From Benincasa hispida (Eukaryota; Streptophyta; Magnoliopsida; Cucurbitales; Cucurbitaceae): 64,000 nucleotides of DNA. Shown piece after piece: positions 11,210 to 22,637 of this stretch. Every line of letters starts with the position of its first letter. Within the stretch, counting starts at the first letter, position 1. Position numbers and translations under genes: made by a program. The stretch is taken from contig NC_052354.1 of the NCBI RefSeq assembly GCF_009727055.1, positions 47,874,263-47,938,262 of the forward strand, read 5' to 3'. The notes beneath the pieces are model-generated. The model was not told where the DNA came from. It did not search any database and saw only the letters and a list, made by a program, of their open reading frames with translations.

Positions 11210-12363
11210 CCATTCTTGATGTTCTTCCACTCATATTTAGAGGAATGGGAGCTTATTAATTCTCTCTTTTTTTTAAGCTTTTTTAATTTTTTTTCAATGA
11301 TTTGAGGCAAAAGTGGTTGCCTATTTTTGTGAAAGAGTAAATTCAAAATAATGGTTCAATAGGAAAAAAAAAAAATAGAAAGAAAGAAAGAAAAATGGAA
11401 GGAGTAATTAATTATATCCATCATATTTATTTCAAGGTTTGAATGTGTGCCCAAACTTGTTTCAATATGAATATAAGGTTGTCTTTTCGAAAGAAAGATT
11501 AAAGCAACCGTGTAAAATACTAATATACTTTCTCAAATGAAGTTTGATTTTTGTCGAATCTTTTTAGATAAAGAATCAATGTAATCTATTTTTATTCGTC
11601 AATATGAATATAGGTCAACTAATATAATATTTGTGTTATCGATTTCGAGATCATATTCAATTTTTTACTTCACATATTATTTGGAATGTTCAGTTTAGGG
11701 ATGTAATGAACTTTTACATACAACATCAAATTTTGTATATATAAAGTATACCCCATTATTAGCAACTCAATCAGACAATCACCATACATATCTTGGAAAG
11801 AAGGTTCTTTAAGCAAATCATCTAAGAAAAGAAAATATATGACTAGAGTTAACAAATCAATATTTGTTATAGTTTGATCAGTTGTGAAATACACTTATTT
11901 TTTTGTTGAAAAAGTTTGTGAAAGAGATGATAAATTTATTGTTAAATATACTATTCTTGTCTTCTCTCACCAAAAAAAAAAAAAAAAAAAACTTGTCCAT
12001 AAATACTTTGGGTTGAATTTTATTTTAGTTTATCTACATACTCTCGGTTATCTAAACAATAATTTTCATGTAAGAAAAGATCTCATATGAAATAGACCAT
12101 AATAATCCGATAGAAACTAAATTTAAGATTATTTTTAAAAAAATAAGATTTCTTGAAAGTATATAGACTAGATTTAGATATTTAAAAGTATAATGACTAA
12201 ATTGGAATAAAACATGAACTACAAGGATCGAGATGATATTTTAACCTGTATTTATTGTGCTCCAATGTTGAATTTATATAGTATGCTTCGCTTCCAAATC
12301 ATCACAAAATATTGACAGTGTTACCATACCAATTAGAACATAGTTTAGATAAAGACACCAGGA
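11210..12363. other. 3' flank of OXS3-like gene and intergenic DNA
   Basis: The first 200-300 bases are probably 3' UTR (AT-rich, several AATAAA-like words), but the polyadenylation site cannot be fixed. The small frames at 11,670-12,090 are AT-rich chance frames on both strands. Confidence 0.4.
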
Positions 12364-12616
12364 CATGTTTGGGAATAATTCTAAAATGGTTAAAATTACT
12401 CTTATCATTTTTTAAATCACATATGAAATATGTTTTTCATCTTTCAAAACTAATTATGTTGATATGAAAATTGCATTATTTTTTAAAGATGAAAGTTGAA
12501 TTTAAAAGTATAAATTTAATATTAAATAAAAGTTGAATTATTAAAAGTATGTTTTAGAGTAATTTTGTAAATGACAAAAGTGATTTTGATAATTTTAAAA
12601 TCACTCTTAAACATGC
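12364..12616. mobile_element. MITE, 'CATGTTTGGG' family copy 1
   Basis: The left end (catgtttgggaataattctaaaatgg) is inverted at the right end (ttttaaaatcactcttaaacatgc). Terminal inverted repeats extend some 50 bases with mismatches. A second copy sits at 26,651-26,877. No protein is encoded and the target duplication is unclear. Confidence 0.65.
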
Positions 12617-12982
12617 ACTAATTATCATCTCAAAGGTCGATAAAGTTTGAATTCCCATCCTCAAAATTGTAAAGTTAAAAATAATAAAATTATCATAACG
12701 TACCCGACTTAATAAAAAGATTATGAACTCAAATACCATTTAATTCATAAAATCAATTAAAGTATCCCAACAAATATTTGATTCTCTCAACCAATTCAAA
12801 CTATTTCAATAAATAAAACACTGATTACTATTATTTTAAAGGTCAATGATTCAGTATCAACTTTGAAATTGTTGAACTAAAAATACATTTGGCTCCTTAT
12901 TAAATTTAATTGATTTCAAGAGGGTTACTAGGTCATCGAGAAATATTAGCCAATAAGAGCAAGTTTAGAAGATTCATAGAAT

Positions 12983-13272
12983 TGGGACTTTTGGAAAAAT
13001 GAAAACCTTTGGACGGATGTGGTCTTTTCTGAGTATTTTATTGTTAAGTATAGTTATGATTTTTTCAATTTATCTTCAAATAAATTGTAGTTATATCTAT
13101 CAATATGTATGGTCTTGGACTAGCAATAATGATTTTTCTTTAGAGTTCGACAACTTGATCTATCCACTTACCTGTATTATATCAATATTAATCACGATGG
13201 TTGAAATTATTGTTCTTATTTATAGTGATAATTATATGTCTCATGATCAAGAATTTTTTAGATTTTTTTGCT
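12983..13272 (+). pseudogene. ndhF: Chloroplast ndhF fragment in the nucleus (NUPT)
   Basis: The frame 12,999-13,274 translates to an amino-terminal piece of plastid NADH dehydrogenase-like subunit 5: [43 protein letters not shown] and [12 protein letters not shown]. In the chloroplast NdhF is a membrane subunit of the NDH complex in cyclic electron flow. Here only about 90 of some 740 residues are present; the start is missing and similarity stops near RFF. Many substitutions and a small deletion before YQYVW suggest an old transfer, yet the frame is still open. It lies in intergenic DNA 0.3 kb from copia element 2 and should be non-functional. Confidence 0.88.
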
Positions 13273-13591
13273 GAGTTTAGTTACGAGAGGAGTAACAATG
13301 TAAATAGTCATATTTAATAGTAGATTTTGATAAATGATCAAAATTTCTAGATACGGCAAATATGACCATTTCAATTAGGCAGAGCATGGGAGTCAAAACA
13401 TAAACAAATATCTTTCCTTTCAATTTCAAAATTTCTCTCTCTCTCTCTCTTTTTTTTTTTCATTTTATTTTATTTTTTTTAAGGAAGAACTATCTTTTTT
13501 CAAGATTTACTATATATATGTGCATAAATCTCGAAAAAAAATGTTGAATAAAAATTTGGACAAACCATAAGAATGACAGATTTTAACTTAT
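13273..13591. other. Intergenic DNA with CT microsatellite
   Basis: A (CT)n run near 13,435-13,450 is followed by poly-T. No gene is seen. CTTAT at 13,587-13,591 faces CTTTT at 19,099-19,103, a probable target duplication of copia element 2 with one mismatch. Confidence 0.55.
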
Positions 13592-14119
13592 TGTTGGAAA
13601 CGACAGGACCCTCAGAACGACGAACTGTAAACCATCAAGGCATGACGGTCAAGTGAAGAGCAAAAACCTGCAAAATAGAAACTCGTTATAGGCTGAGTCG
13701 TGGAGCTCGCTCTCTTTAAGACGTTTCGCGGCTCTGCCCAATTATGCAAACAGGTCTGAAAATTGCCATATCGTCCCCAGGATAAAACAACCAAATGAAA
13801 ACCGATCAAAAATGCACCGTCTCCGACCGAAACGTACACCCTTTCTAAACTCACTACTCGAAAAACTAAGATGGAGAAGGAGAGGAAATTGAAGTGGGAA
13901 TTTAGAAAATAAATTCTGTGTCTAACGAACTGCTGAAGGCCTCGCCTTGTATAGGCCTTCAGCATCGAAACGGACCGTTTTAAAATTAATCAATGGACCG
14001 TTTTAAAAATTAATCAACAGACCGTTTTAAAATTAATCAATAGATCGTTTTAAATATAATCAATGAACCGTTTTAAATATAATCAATGGACCGTTTTAAA
14101 TATAAATTTGCACCCAACA
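13592..14119 (-). repeat. 3' LTR of copia element 2
   Basis: TG...CA termini. A short motif ('ggaccgttttaaa.taatcaa') is repeated about six times near 13,970-14,100 and again in the other LTR. The frame at 13,612-13,965 is inside the LTR and is not a gene. Confidence 0.93.
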
Positions 14120-14130
14120 ATCCCCCACTT
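14120..14130 (-). other. Polypurine tract of copia element 2
   Basis: Minus strand AAGTGGGGGAT directly next to the 3' LTR, a standard copia plus-strand primer. Confidence 0.88.
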
Positions 14131-14682
14131 GGAAATTTAAACAAAACGAAAAGAAAAGAAAGATTTTCATCGAGAAGTTTCAGTCTATACAACACTGTAC
14201 ATAAGCAAATATGTCTTACGACTTGAACCTTACATAGTGTAGATGATTCAGAATATACTAGAGTAACCCTTGGTTTTGAACTCTATCTCTAACAGCATCT
14301 CACACATAGTGTTATTAGGGTGTAGTACGAAAGCCCGTGCTCTTAAGGCCTAGCATGTGAATCCCATTTTAGTGAATGCTCTAGAGAGTTTGCCTATAAA
14401 CTCCATAGAAAGTGGCCCTTACTTCCACATTCACACAGGTAAGTCTATCAAGGGTACTCCTATAGCTGGGTACCCCACTTGTTATCAAGTATAGATTTCA
14501 TTAAGAACTGAGTTAAACCTTTCTTACGCTTCAAGATATCATGCTCAGACTTTAAATCATAGGAATGGAACTCTATGTTTGGTTTAGCATGATTCACTTT
14601 ATATCACTCGTGATTAGTTATTACCCATTGAACCTGATTCTTGAGATCTCCAGTCTACAGGTTGGGTTTTCCTCACTGTGAT

Positions 14683-15243
14683 TCATTTTTCGATGGGCAT
14701 GAGTCCCATCCTTTCTGAGGTTCTGAAAACCTTTTCTTTGGCCAGTCCTTTTGTCAAAGGATCTGCCAAATTTTCATCAGTCCGTATGTGATCCACTTTA
14801 ACTGCACTAGTAGTGAGAAACTCTCTAATGGTACTGTGCTTACGACGTATTTGACGTCTCTTTCCGTTGTAGTAACGGTTATGAACTTTTGCGATTGCTG
14901 TAGTACTATCGCAATGGATCAATATGGCTGGTACCGGCTTTTCCCATAAGGAAATCTCTGATAACAGACTTCTAAGCCAGCCTGCTTCTTCACTAGCTGT
15001 CGCTAGTGCTATCATTTCTGACTCCATCGTAGATTGGGCTAAAATAGTCTGTTTCTTGGACTTCCAAGAGACAGCTCTGCCAACTATATTAAAGACATAG
15101 CCACTTGTAGCCTTTGAATCATCTGAAAGAGAGTTCCAATCAGTGTCGTTGGACCCTTCCAGGATAGCGGGAAACTTTTGATAATGTAATCCAGGTTTTG
15201 GGTTTTCTTTAAGTATCTCATGACCCTTTCTATAGCATTCCAA
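14683..15243 (-). pseudogene. Copia 2 RNase H domain
   Basis: The frame contains [40 protein letters not shown], the catalytic HCDSTTAIA and the C-terminal [19 protein letters not shown]. These are copia RNase H signatures, with catalytic acidic residues visible (D in NDTDW, E in MESE, D in HCDS). The frame is shifted relative to the upstream reverse transcriptase piece, so the polyprotein is broken near 15,240. Confidence 0.92.
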
Positions 15244-16075
15244 TGCTCTTTCTAGGTCTGCTTGTAAACCTGCAAAGTAGTCCTACAACATAAGCTATGT
15301 CAGGCCTAGTGCAATCAGCAACGTATCTAAGACTGCCTATGATGCTCGCATACTCAGATTGATTAACACTGTCACCAGTGTTAATGAACAACTTAACACT
15401 AGGGTCATAAGGAGTACAAGTTGGTTTACACTCAAAGTAATTATATTTCTTTAGAATCTTTTCTATATAGTGAGATTGATCTAAAGAAATCCCTTTTTCA
15501 GACCTATTTACTTTTATGCCTAAGATTACACTAGCTTCTCCTAAGTCTTTCATGTCGAAGTTCGCACTCAATATTGATTTTACATCAATTATGACGTGCA
15601 AGTTTGACCCAAAGATCAATAAATCATCTACATATAGACATAAGATAGTACAAAGGTTATTATCAAACTTATGGTAGATGCATTTGTCACTTTCATTGAC
15701 CTTGAAACCTTTAGATAGGATAAGGTTTTCGAATTTTTCATGTCATTGCTTAGGAGCTTGTTTTAGTCTATAAAGAGATTTGTCTAATTTACACACCTTA
15801 TTTTCTTGACCATGGACAACAAAACCCTCAGGTTGTTTCATGTAAATATCTTCTTCAAGTTCACCATGTAGGGAAGTGGTTTTTACATCCATCTGATGTA
15901 CTACGAGGTTATAAAGGGCAGCGAGAGAGAGCAGGACAGGGATAGAGGTAATTCTAGTAACGGGGAAGAAGGTGTCAAAGAAATCTATGTTTTCTCTCTG
16001 TCTAAAGCCCTTCGCTACTAACTTACCTTTAAATTTGTCGACAGTCCCATCAGGTCTAAGTTTCCTCCTTAAGAT
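15230..16075 (-). pseudogene. Copia 2 reverse transcriptase, frameshifted
   Basis: The downstream part is open (15,619-15,230) with FDMKDLGEASVILGIKV, GISLDQSHYIEKILKKY and SIIGSLRYVADCTRPDIAY. Just upstream, 15,614-15,640 in the same sense gives LCLYVDDLLIF, the intact YVDD catalytic loop. Between 15,640 and 16,075 the domain continues only in fragments (for example near 15,880, a TAFLHG-like region read as DVKTTSLHGELEE). Stops and shifts prevent a full product. Confidence 0.88.
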
Positions 16076-16663
16076 CTATTTGCACCCTATTGCCTTACAT
16101 CTTGGGGGTAGATCTACTAAGTGCCAAGTTTTATTTGACTCAAGTGAGTCCATCTCATCATTTATAGCTTCTTGCCATAGATTGGCATCTATTGAGGACA
16201 GGGAAACTCTTAGATCTTTAGGGTCTTCTTCTAAATTGTAGGTCAGGAAGTCATTTCCGAAATCTTTGGTGGTTCTAGCTCTTTTGCTTCTTCTAGGTTT
16301 TGGGTCAGTTTCCTCTCTAGGGTTATGATTTCTAACTGGGGTTATACCACTTGAACCAGAGCCCTCACTATTCCTTGATTTAAAAAGAAACCTATCTTTA
16401 AAGAAGTCGACATCATTTGACTCAAAAATCACTTGGTTCACTAGATCATAAAGCCTGTAGGCTTTACTATTTAAGGCATAACCTATAAAGACACACTTGT
16501 AAGCTTTACTAACAAACTTTCTCCTTTTTGGGTCAGGAATCCTTACAAAGGCTAAACAACCCCACGTTCTAAAGTATGACAAGTTTGGTTTCTTATTCTT
16601 GAGAATTTCGTAAGGTGAAGTTTTATTTTTAGATTTTGGGATTCTATTTAGGACATAACTCAC
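16076..16663 (-). pseudogene. Copia 2 integrase C-terminus and linker
   Basis: The frame opens MSYVLNRIPKSKNKTSPYE and continues YFRTWGCLAFVRIPD and KCVFIGYALNSKAYRLYD, the copia integrase C-terminal pattern, then a charged linker (RRSKRARTTKDFGNDF) and the start of reverse transcriptase (AINDEMDSLESNKTWHLVDLP). It lies in a different frame from the integrase core; the shift occurs near a run of seven A at about 16,745-16,752. Confidence 0.92.
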
Positions 16664-16742
16664 GGTAAGGATGATTTCACCCTACTAATAAGACGTGGCT
16701 CCTAAACTAAGTAAAATAGCAACTACTAGCTCAGCTAAAGTT

Positions 16743-17648
16743 CTATTTTTTTCTTTCGGCTTTTCTGTTCATTTCAGGAGAATAAGGTGCAGTCTTTTCG
16801 TGTACTATTCCATGTGCGTTAAAGAATTCATTAAAACTGTCCGAGTCGTACTCGGTTTTTCTATCACTACGAAGTCTTTTAACTTTTCTATTAAATTGAT
16901 TCTCTATTTCAGAAACAAAAAGTTTGAAAGCATTAAAAGCATCACTTTTGTTTTTCAGCAGGTATACAAAAGTAAAATCAGAGTAGTTGTCAATAAAAAT
17001 AATGAAATATCTTTTACTGTTCCTAGTCAATATGCCATCAAATTCATAGACATCAGAATGAATCAAATATAGAGGCTCAAAATTCCTAAGTACAGATTTA
17101 TGCGGAGTTTTAGTAATTTTAGCCTGACTACAATACTTGCATTTATCAAAATCATTCGTGGATAACTTAGGTATCAGTTCCAGCCTAATCATATTACTAA
17201 TTAAATTCTTATTCACATGACAGAGTCTAGCATGCCAAATATTCATAGAGCACAACATATATACAGAAATTTTCATTTTATTAAGGTATAGATTTAATTT
17301 GAACATTCCCTCAGTTGCATACCCTTTCCCTACAAATACATTATTTTTGGTAAGGGTATATAGGTCTGCCCCTATAGTTTGAGTAAACCTGATTTTGTTG
17401 AGGAGATAGCCCGAAACCAAATTCTTTCGTATCTTCAGAGTGTACAGAACATCCTTCAACGTGAGGGTCTTCCCAGAGATAAACTTTAGTTCCACCTCCC
17501 CAGTTCTAGCAACTTTTGTGGAGTAGTGATCTCCCAACAGAATATTCTTATCCTTAGTTTCAGTATAAGTTTTAAAAAGACTAAGGTCGTGACAGACATG
17601 GTGCGTCGCGCTAGTGTCTATCCACCACCCTTCACAACTACCGATCAT
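16743..17648 (-). pseudogene. Copia 2 protease, pre-integrase and integrase core
   Basis: The protease motif reads WWIDTSATHHVCH where the family has D(S/T)GA; the glycine has become serine, which should abolish proteolysis. Next come the pre-integrase part (NIWHARLCHVNKNL, KCKYCSQAK) and the integrase core with YLIHSDVYEF (first D), KRLRSDRKTEYDS (second D, in a damaged RSDRGGEYDS) and PYSPEMNRKAERKK (catalytic E). The frame ends right after the E motif, where a lengthened A-run shifts NRTL out of frame. Confidence 0.92.
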
Positions 17649-17649
17649 A

Positions 17650-18548
17650 TTTACTTATGTGATCATGGCGACTAACGGTTCTTCTGTCAAGTTTGGCTGA
17701 CCAACAGGACGACGCCTATTCCTACAGTTCCTAGCCATGTGCCCAGGTTTGTTACAATTAAAGCAGAGGAACTTTGCCATTTCTTTTGAAGGGGGCTTCT
17801 ATTTTTCAGTTGGTTTTGGTTGCTGGAGCCACGGTTCTGACCTTTCCTCTTTGCCCTGTTAGGTTTTTGGCCAGGTTTTACCATGGTAGAGGCGAGGTTC
17901 CTAGGTACTGCGTCACCTCCTCCCTCTAGTCCTGCTTCCGGGCTTCCTCCTCAATCCTTAACTGAGTTATAAGACTCTCCAAGGAAAACTCCTTGGTCTT
18001 ATACCTCAAAGTGTTCTTAAAGTCCTTCCACAAGGGGGGCAGTTTATCAATAATAACAACAACTTGGAATTGTTCGTCTAGAGCAGTAATTATCTCGTAG
18101 GCTATCTTATAGAGTTCATAGGATTAGGCTTTCATGGATTTGTCATCCATCATCTGGAACTTGAGATAATGGCTAACTGCATATTTCTTCGACCCGGCCT
18201 TCTCGGTGTCATACTTCTTTTGCAGGGCATCCCAGACCTCTTTCACTGTCTTATTGTACTGTAATAGTCATACAGATCATCAGTCAAACCATTTAAAATG
18301 AAATTCTTACATAGAAAGTCTTTCTCCTCCCAGTCAGCAGCTTCTTTTATCTGTTGTTCAGTTGGTTCTTCTAAAGGGACGATCGACTTAGCGTTGGTAC
18401 AAGATTCGACAACTTTCTTGATAGTGAGAAAGAACAACATCTTTTGCTTCCACCACTTGAAGTTCGCTCCTTCGAACCGGAATGAACGGTTGAGGTCAGA
18501 TATCTCATTATTGCTAGGGCCATTGATGATGTCGAAATGTCTTAAAAT
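17650..18548 (-). pseudogene. Copia 2 gag with intact zinc knuckle
   Basis: Translation next to the 5' LTR gives SDLNRSFRFEGANFKWWKQK and MLFFLTIKKVVES, the copia gag start region. The frame is lost and regained (open at 18,440-18,243 and 17,884-17,687). The knuckle at 17,724-17,765 reads CFNCNKPGHMARNC, an intact CCHC. A stop (VAMIT*) separates it from the protease frame. There is no untranslated leader between LTR and gag. Confidence 0.87.
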
Positions 18549-19098
18549 TGTTGGAAACGACAGGGCCCTCAGAACGAAGAACTGTAAACCGTCAAGGCAC
18601 GACAGTCAAGCGAAGAGCAAAAACCTGCAAAATAGAAACCCGTTATAAGCTGAGTCGCAGAGCTCACTTTCTTTAAGATGTTTCGTGGCTCTGCCCAAGT
18701 GTGCAAACAGGTCTGAAAATTGCCACGTCGTCCCCAAGATAAAATAACCAAATGAAAAACGATCGAAAATGCACCGTCTCTGACCGGAACGTACACCCTT
18801 TCTAAACTCACTGCTAAAAAAACTAAGATGGAGAAGGAGAGGAAATTGAAGTGGGAATTTAGAAAATGAATTCATGTCTAACGAACTGCTGAAGGCCTTG
18901 CCTTTTATAGGCCTTCAGCATCGAAACAAACCATTTTAAAATTAATCAACGGACCGTTTTAAAATTAATCAACAGACCGTTTTAAAAATTAATCAACACA
19001 CCGTTTTAAAATTAATTAATGGACCATTTTAAATATAACCAATGGACCATCTTAAATACAATCAATGGACTATTTTAAATATAAATTTGCATTAAACA
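18549..19098 (-). repeat. 5' LTR of copia element 2
   Basis: Pairs with 13,592-14,119. It begins TGTTGGAAAC and ends TTAAACA, with the same repeated 'accgttttaaa' motif near its right end. Frames at 18,569-18,875 are inside it. Confidence 0.93.
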
Positions 19099-19103
19099 CT
19101 TTT

Positions 19104-19705
19104 CATTTGTAAAAATAACAAATCAACATTTCATTTGAAAAAATGGCAAAATGAATTAAAAAAAAAAACAAACGAATTTATAAAAGTCTAAACTACCCCT
19201 AACCTTACAACAAATGAGATTGCAATTGACTTATTAAGAAATATTCGTAATTACACAGTAACTAAAACAACATCTAGTGACTATCGGTTGACCATGTTTT
19301 GAACACTGCACCAACTGCTGCTCCAACCAAGTTACCGCTATTTTTCTCTCCGAAATTGGCTCCTCCACCAACTGTGGCAACACCTTCGACTTGTCTTTCA
19401 TCCTTTGCTCTGTTGGGCGTGGCTCCCTCTCCTTCCACCAATACTTCACCATCAACTTCAACTTCGACTCTTTCTCCACCGGCTTAATTTATTGCTCCTT
19501 CGGAGTCACTAATGATCACTCTAGTTCCATATTCTTCTGTCTCAACTCCTCCGACACAGACTCATTGTCGACCTCAACTCTTAACAATGGTGTTGTCATG
19601 GATAGAATCACTATCTTTGAATCTATCATTGTAGTCATAATTTCCTCACCTACTACTTTAAATGTGATTGGTTTGTCTTCCTTCGCTCTAAAATTTGTAA
19701 ACTAA
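19104..19705. other. Unassigned open-frame region
   Basis: Overlapping frames exist on both strands (plus 19,299-19,705, minus 19,234-19,479). The minus strand, with internal stops, gives a charged run (VEKESKLKLMVKYWWKERE, KVLPQLVEEPISERK) that reads more like a decayed coding sequence than random AT-rich DNA. I do not recognise a family. It may be a gene or transposon remnant. Confidence 0.3.
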
Positions 19706-21339
19706 TTAAAAAAATCTAATATTTTATTGTATAAAATTTTCAAAGTAATTAAAAAATCAAAATGCAAACACATAAAATAAGTTGGAAAAAGATTAAAGAA
19801 ATTAAAGCAAATAAATAAAATGATATTTGAAAAAAATGGTTTAGTTTTGATATTTGAACAAAAAAAATATTAATATGAATTGATGATTTAAAAGAGAGGA
19901 GATATATTTGGAGAATAAAGATGTATGATAAAAGAAATGGAAAAAATTAGTTAGATTGTAATTTGGATGAGGGTTTTGTAGTCATAAAAGGTCTTTTAAA
20001 AGTTTTTGGCGATACTCCCGATGAGATATTTATGTAACCTAGATACATTGTAATTAGTCTCCAAACTATGTCCGACAAATACACTAACTTAAAAACAAAT
20101 ATACACTACAACTGAAAATCAATTTAACCAAACCATCTAAATCACTTTTGAACTTATCCACAATTCTATAATAATATTTTTTCTTGTTCTAGACCCAAAA
20201 TATCAGTTTAGAAAGTGGGAGCTAAATTGATAAGAAATTTATTTAAATAATTGAATTAAATACCGTCAATTGAAATTACTAACAAATTATGATGAGGTGT
20301 TGATGTCAATCGTGGAGATCTCATGAATAGAAGAGAAACAAACAATATTCGACGATGGTGCATCCTTTCTTGGTCGAATCTGTCGAGGTGGGTTTAAGAC
20401 CCCTAAGGCAAGGTGGTTAATACCAACACTATCCATATACTTGGCCTATCTTTTCACAATGACTCGATAGGAATCACTTTGGAGAAGAGATTTTGCGACT
20501 CGAACTCTTGGTGATGGTCGATTAAGTCGAGCCTTTCATCTATGCACTAGTGGATTTGATCAATTAAGTCAAGTCTTCAAAGTAGACTTGTCTTGATTGA
20601 GAACAAAAAAATAAATTTAGTAAAAAAAAATGAAAAATGAAAAAGTTATGTTCGAAGCAACCGAAACTTCAATAAATAAGAAGTCATGATAATGGTTATT
20701 TTCATCTCACTAATCATTGAACAGAACTCTTAATCATTGAACAACCATAACAAGAAAGCGTTTAATACATAGGATGAAGAAAGCTAGGATTGTGTGTTGT
20801 ATTTTAATATTTTATGTTTGAAACAAAAGAATAATAAATATAACATTCAAAATAATTTAAAATCCACGAATCTTGATTAAGATTAATAGAAAGTATAATA
20901 AAATAACAAATCTCAGTTAGGATAATTAATATAATGTGATACTTCAAATTTCAAAACAAGATTTAAAAATTAGTTAATGTACAAGATTCGAAAATTCAAA
21001 ATAATTATTATATCTAATTCGAAAATTCAAAACAACTATTATATCTAATTCAACAATTCAAAACAACTATTAAATTGCGAAATTTGTGGTAAATTATCTG
21101 CTTGAAATGATGATCTTAGTTAATGTTGAAAGGGACGATGAGGACATTTTTAGATTTTAGAAAATTGAACTCACATGATATTCATGTATTTTGCTATAAT
21201 TCAAAAGAGTCTCACTTTGGCTAATTTTTCAAATGATAGTTTAATTTCGGCTATGTACCTGATGATTCCTAAAATTAGTCCAGTCATAAATTGTCTTGTT
21301 ATTGTTTATATTGAAAGAAACCAGAGTTACATATTTGAT
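19706..21339. other. Intergenic DNA
   Basis: No gene recognised. A stretch of higher complexity at 20,280-20,600 (repeated 'attaagtcgagcctt / attaagtcaagtctt') may be retroelement debris; otherwise AT-rich. Near 21,000-21,070 the phrase 'aattcgaaaattcaaaacaactattatatcta' is repeated about three times. Confidence 0.4.
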
Positions 21340-21580
21340 CACCCAACTTAATTTCCCAACCGATGTTGGACCAAACTATTTCGGCCCAGATAAATCTTCA
21401 GGCCCTTAATGGGCCTTCAGCCTGTGGCAAAGTCTACATTATTTCGGCCCGTAAACCTTCAGGCCCATTTCTAAATTAGCCTGAGCCCGTGTCCAAGTTT
21501 AGATAACACTTCTCTGACTTTATTTCGGCCCAAACAAACCTCTAGGCCCATTGCTCGAACATTTTTCCTTTTTCTTTTTT
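21340..21580. repeat. Cluster of GGCCCA words in imperfect tandem repeat
   Basis: The phrase 'atttcggccca...aaaccttcaggcccatt' recurs about three times between 21,378 and 21,550. It creates at least six GGCCCA/TGGGCC words, the plant site II (TCP-binding) motif. No gene start is visible nearby, so a promoter role is unproven. Confidence 0.5.
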
Positions 21581-22393
21581 TAATTAACCATTGCAAGATG
21601 AAAAATTGAACCTCCAACATCAAAAGTAAAAATACATATTAATTAACGTGGAGTTAAAGTCACTTTGGCCCATCGCTCGAAGATTAGTCCTTTGCAAAGT
21701 TTCACAATTTGTTATAATTTTATGTAATCAATAACCTCTTAAGGTGAATTAGATAGTAAGATTTATAAAAGAAATAAATCTCTAGTTTGTAGAGAGAAAT
21801 TATAAATTAATCCAGAGAATTATTGTTTTTTTAAAGCTCCATGGAATTGAAAATTAATTTAGAACCTAACTTCAGAAAGTATTTACAAATTTATGATATA
21901 TATATATTTTACTCCAACAAGGGATTCAAATCATGAGAATCCCAACAAAAAAATCCTAGAGATTTTTGTGGCCAACCCCACATGGGATTTCCCTCATTTC
22001 AAAATACAACATTCTCAAAAGCTCCATATAACATTAAAATATATTAAATTAGTATCACTTTTGAGGATTTTGGCAATGATTATATTTCAAATTGACCCAC
22101 CACTTTGCTCCCCAATGCTGTCTTTTATATCTTCAGAAAACTATATTAGAATATGGAAATGAGTTTATGAGATTTGGTATTGTGCAGAACATAATCTTTA
22201 ATAAAATTACACAAACAACAAAAACTTTACATTTTATTATCAACCAACTCATCTCTTCTTTAGTTTGGTTAGATCACAAGTTCCATTCTCATCTCTAACC
22301 ATAACATCTATTATTAAAGTAAGAGTTTATCTTTACTTAAAATCCTAAGCTTAGGAGGATTAAGTCCCAATTTAGTTCATTTTTCAACCCCAT

Positions 22394-22487
22394 AAAAAAG
22401 GGTTAGTCTAGGAAACTAACTTCCTAACCCTTTTTTCAAATAAGGGTTGAGCTTAGAATGCCTAACTCATTCTAAGGTTCAACCCTT
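22394..22487. repeat. Two consecutive hairpins
   Basis: Hairpin one pairs 22,394-22,406 (AAAAAAGGGTTAG) with 22,424-22,436 perfectly. Hairpin two pairs 22,442-22,460 (AAGGGTTGAGCTTAGAATG) with 22,468-22,487 with one bulge around a 7-base loop. Both use the AAGGGTT word. This looks like a small foldback element; no mature small RNA can be claimed. Confidence 0.7.
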
Positions 22488-22637
22488 GAAACAAATATCC
22501 ATGGATGAGACATCAATTATTATTTTTTGGAAATTGTAATAAGTAGCACTTTCACGAATAATAAGGTCTAAGAGAATCTAAAAATAGAAATTTGAAAACA
22601 ATGATTAAATGAAAACAAAGTTGTATTTCATGTTTTT

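Larger units (their letters stand above)
13592..19098 (-). mobile_element. Second Ty1/copia retrotransposon, minus strand
   Basis: LTRs at 13,592-14,119 (528 bp) and 18,549-19,098 (550 bp) both begin TGTTGGAAACGACAGG and end AACA. The interior in minus-strand order carries gag with zinc knuckle, protease, integrase, reverse transcriptase and RNase H. It belongs to a different lineage from element 1, since LTRs and proteins differ. Several frameshifts and a changed protease site make it inactive. No tRNA-primer site follows the 5' LTR. Confidence 0.94.

Noticed and set aside
16695..17072. Plus-strand 125-residue frame
   Set aside because: Antisense shadow of copia 2 integrase.
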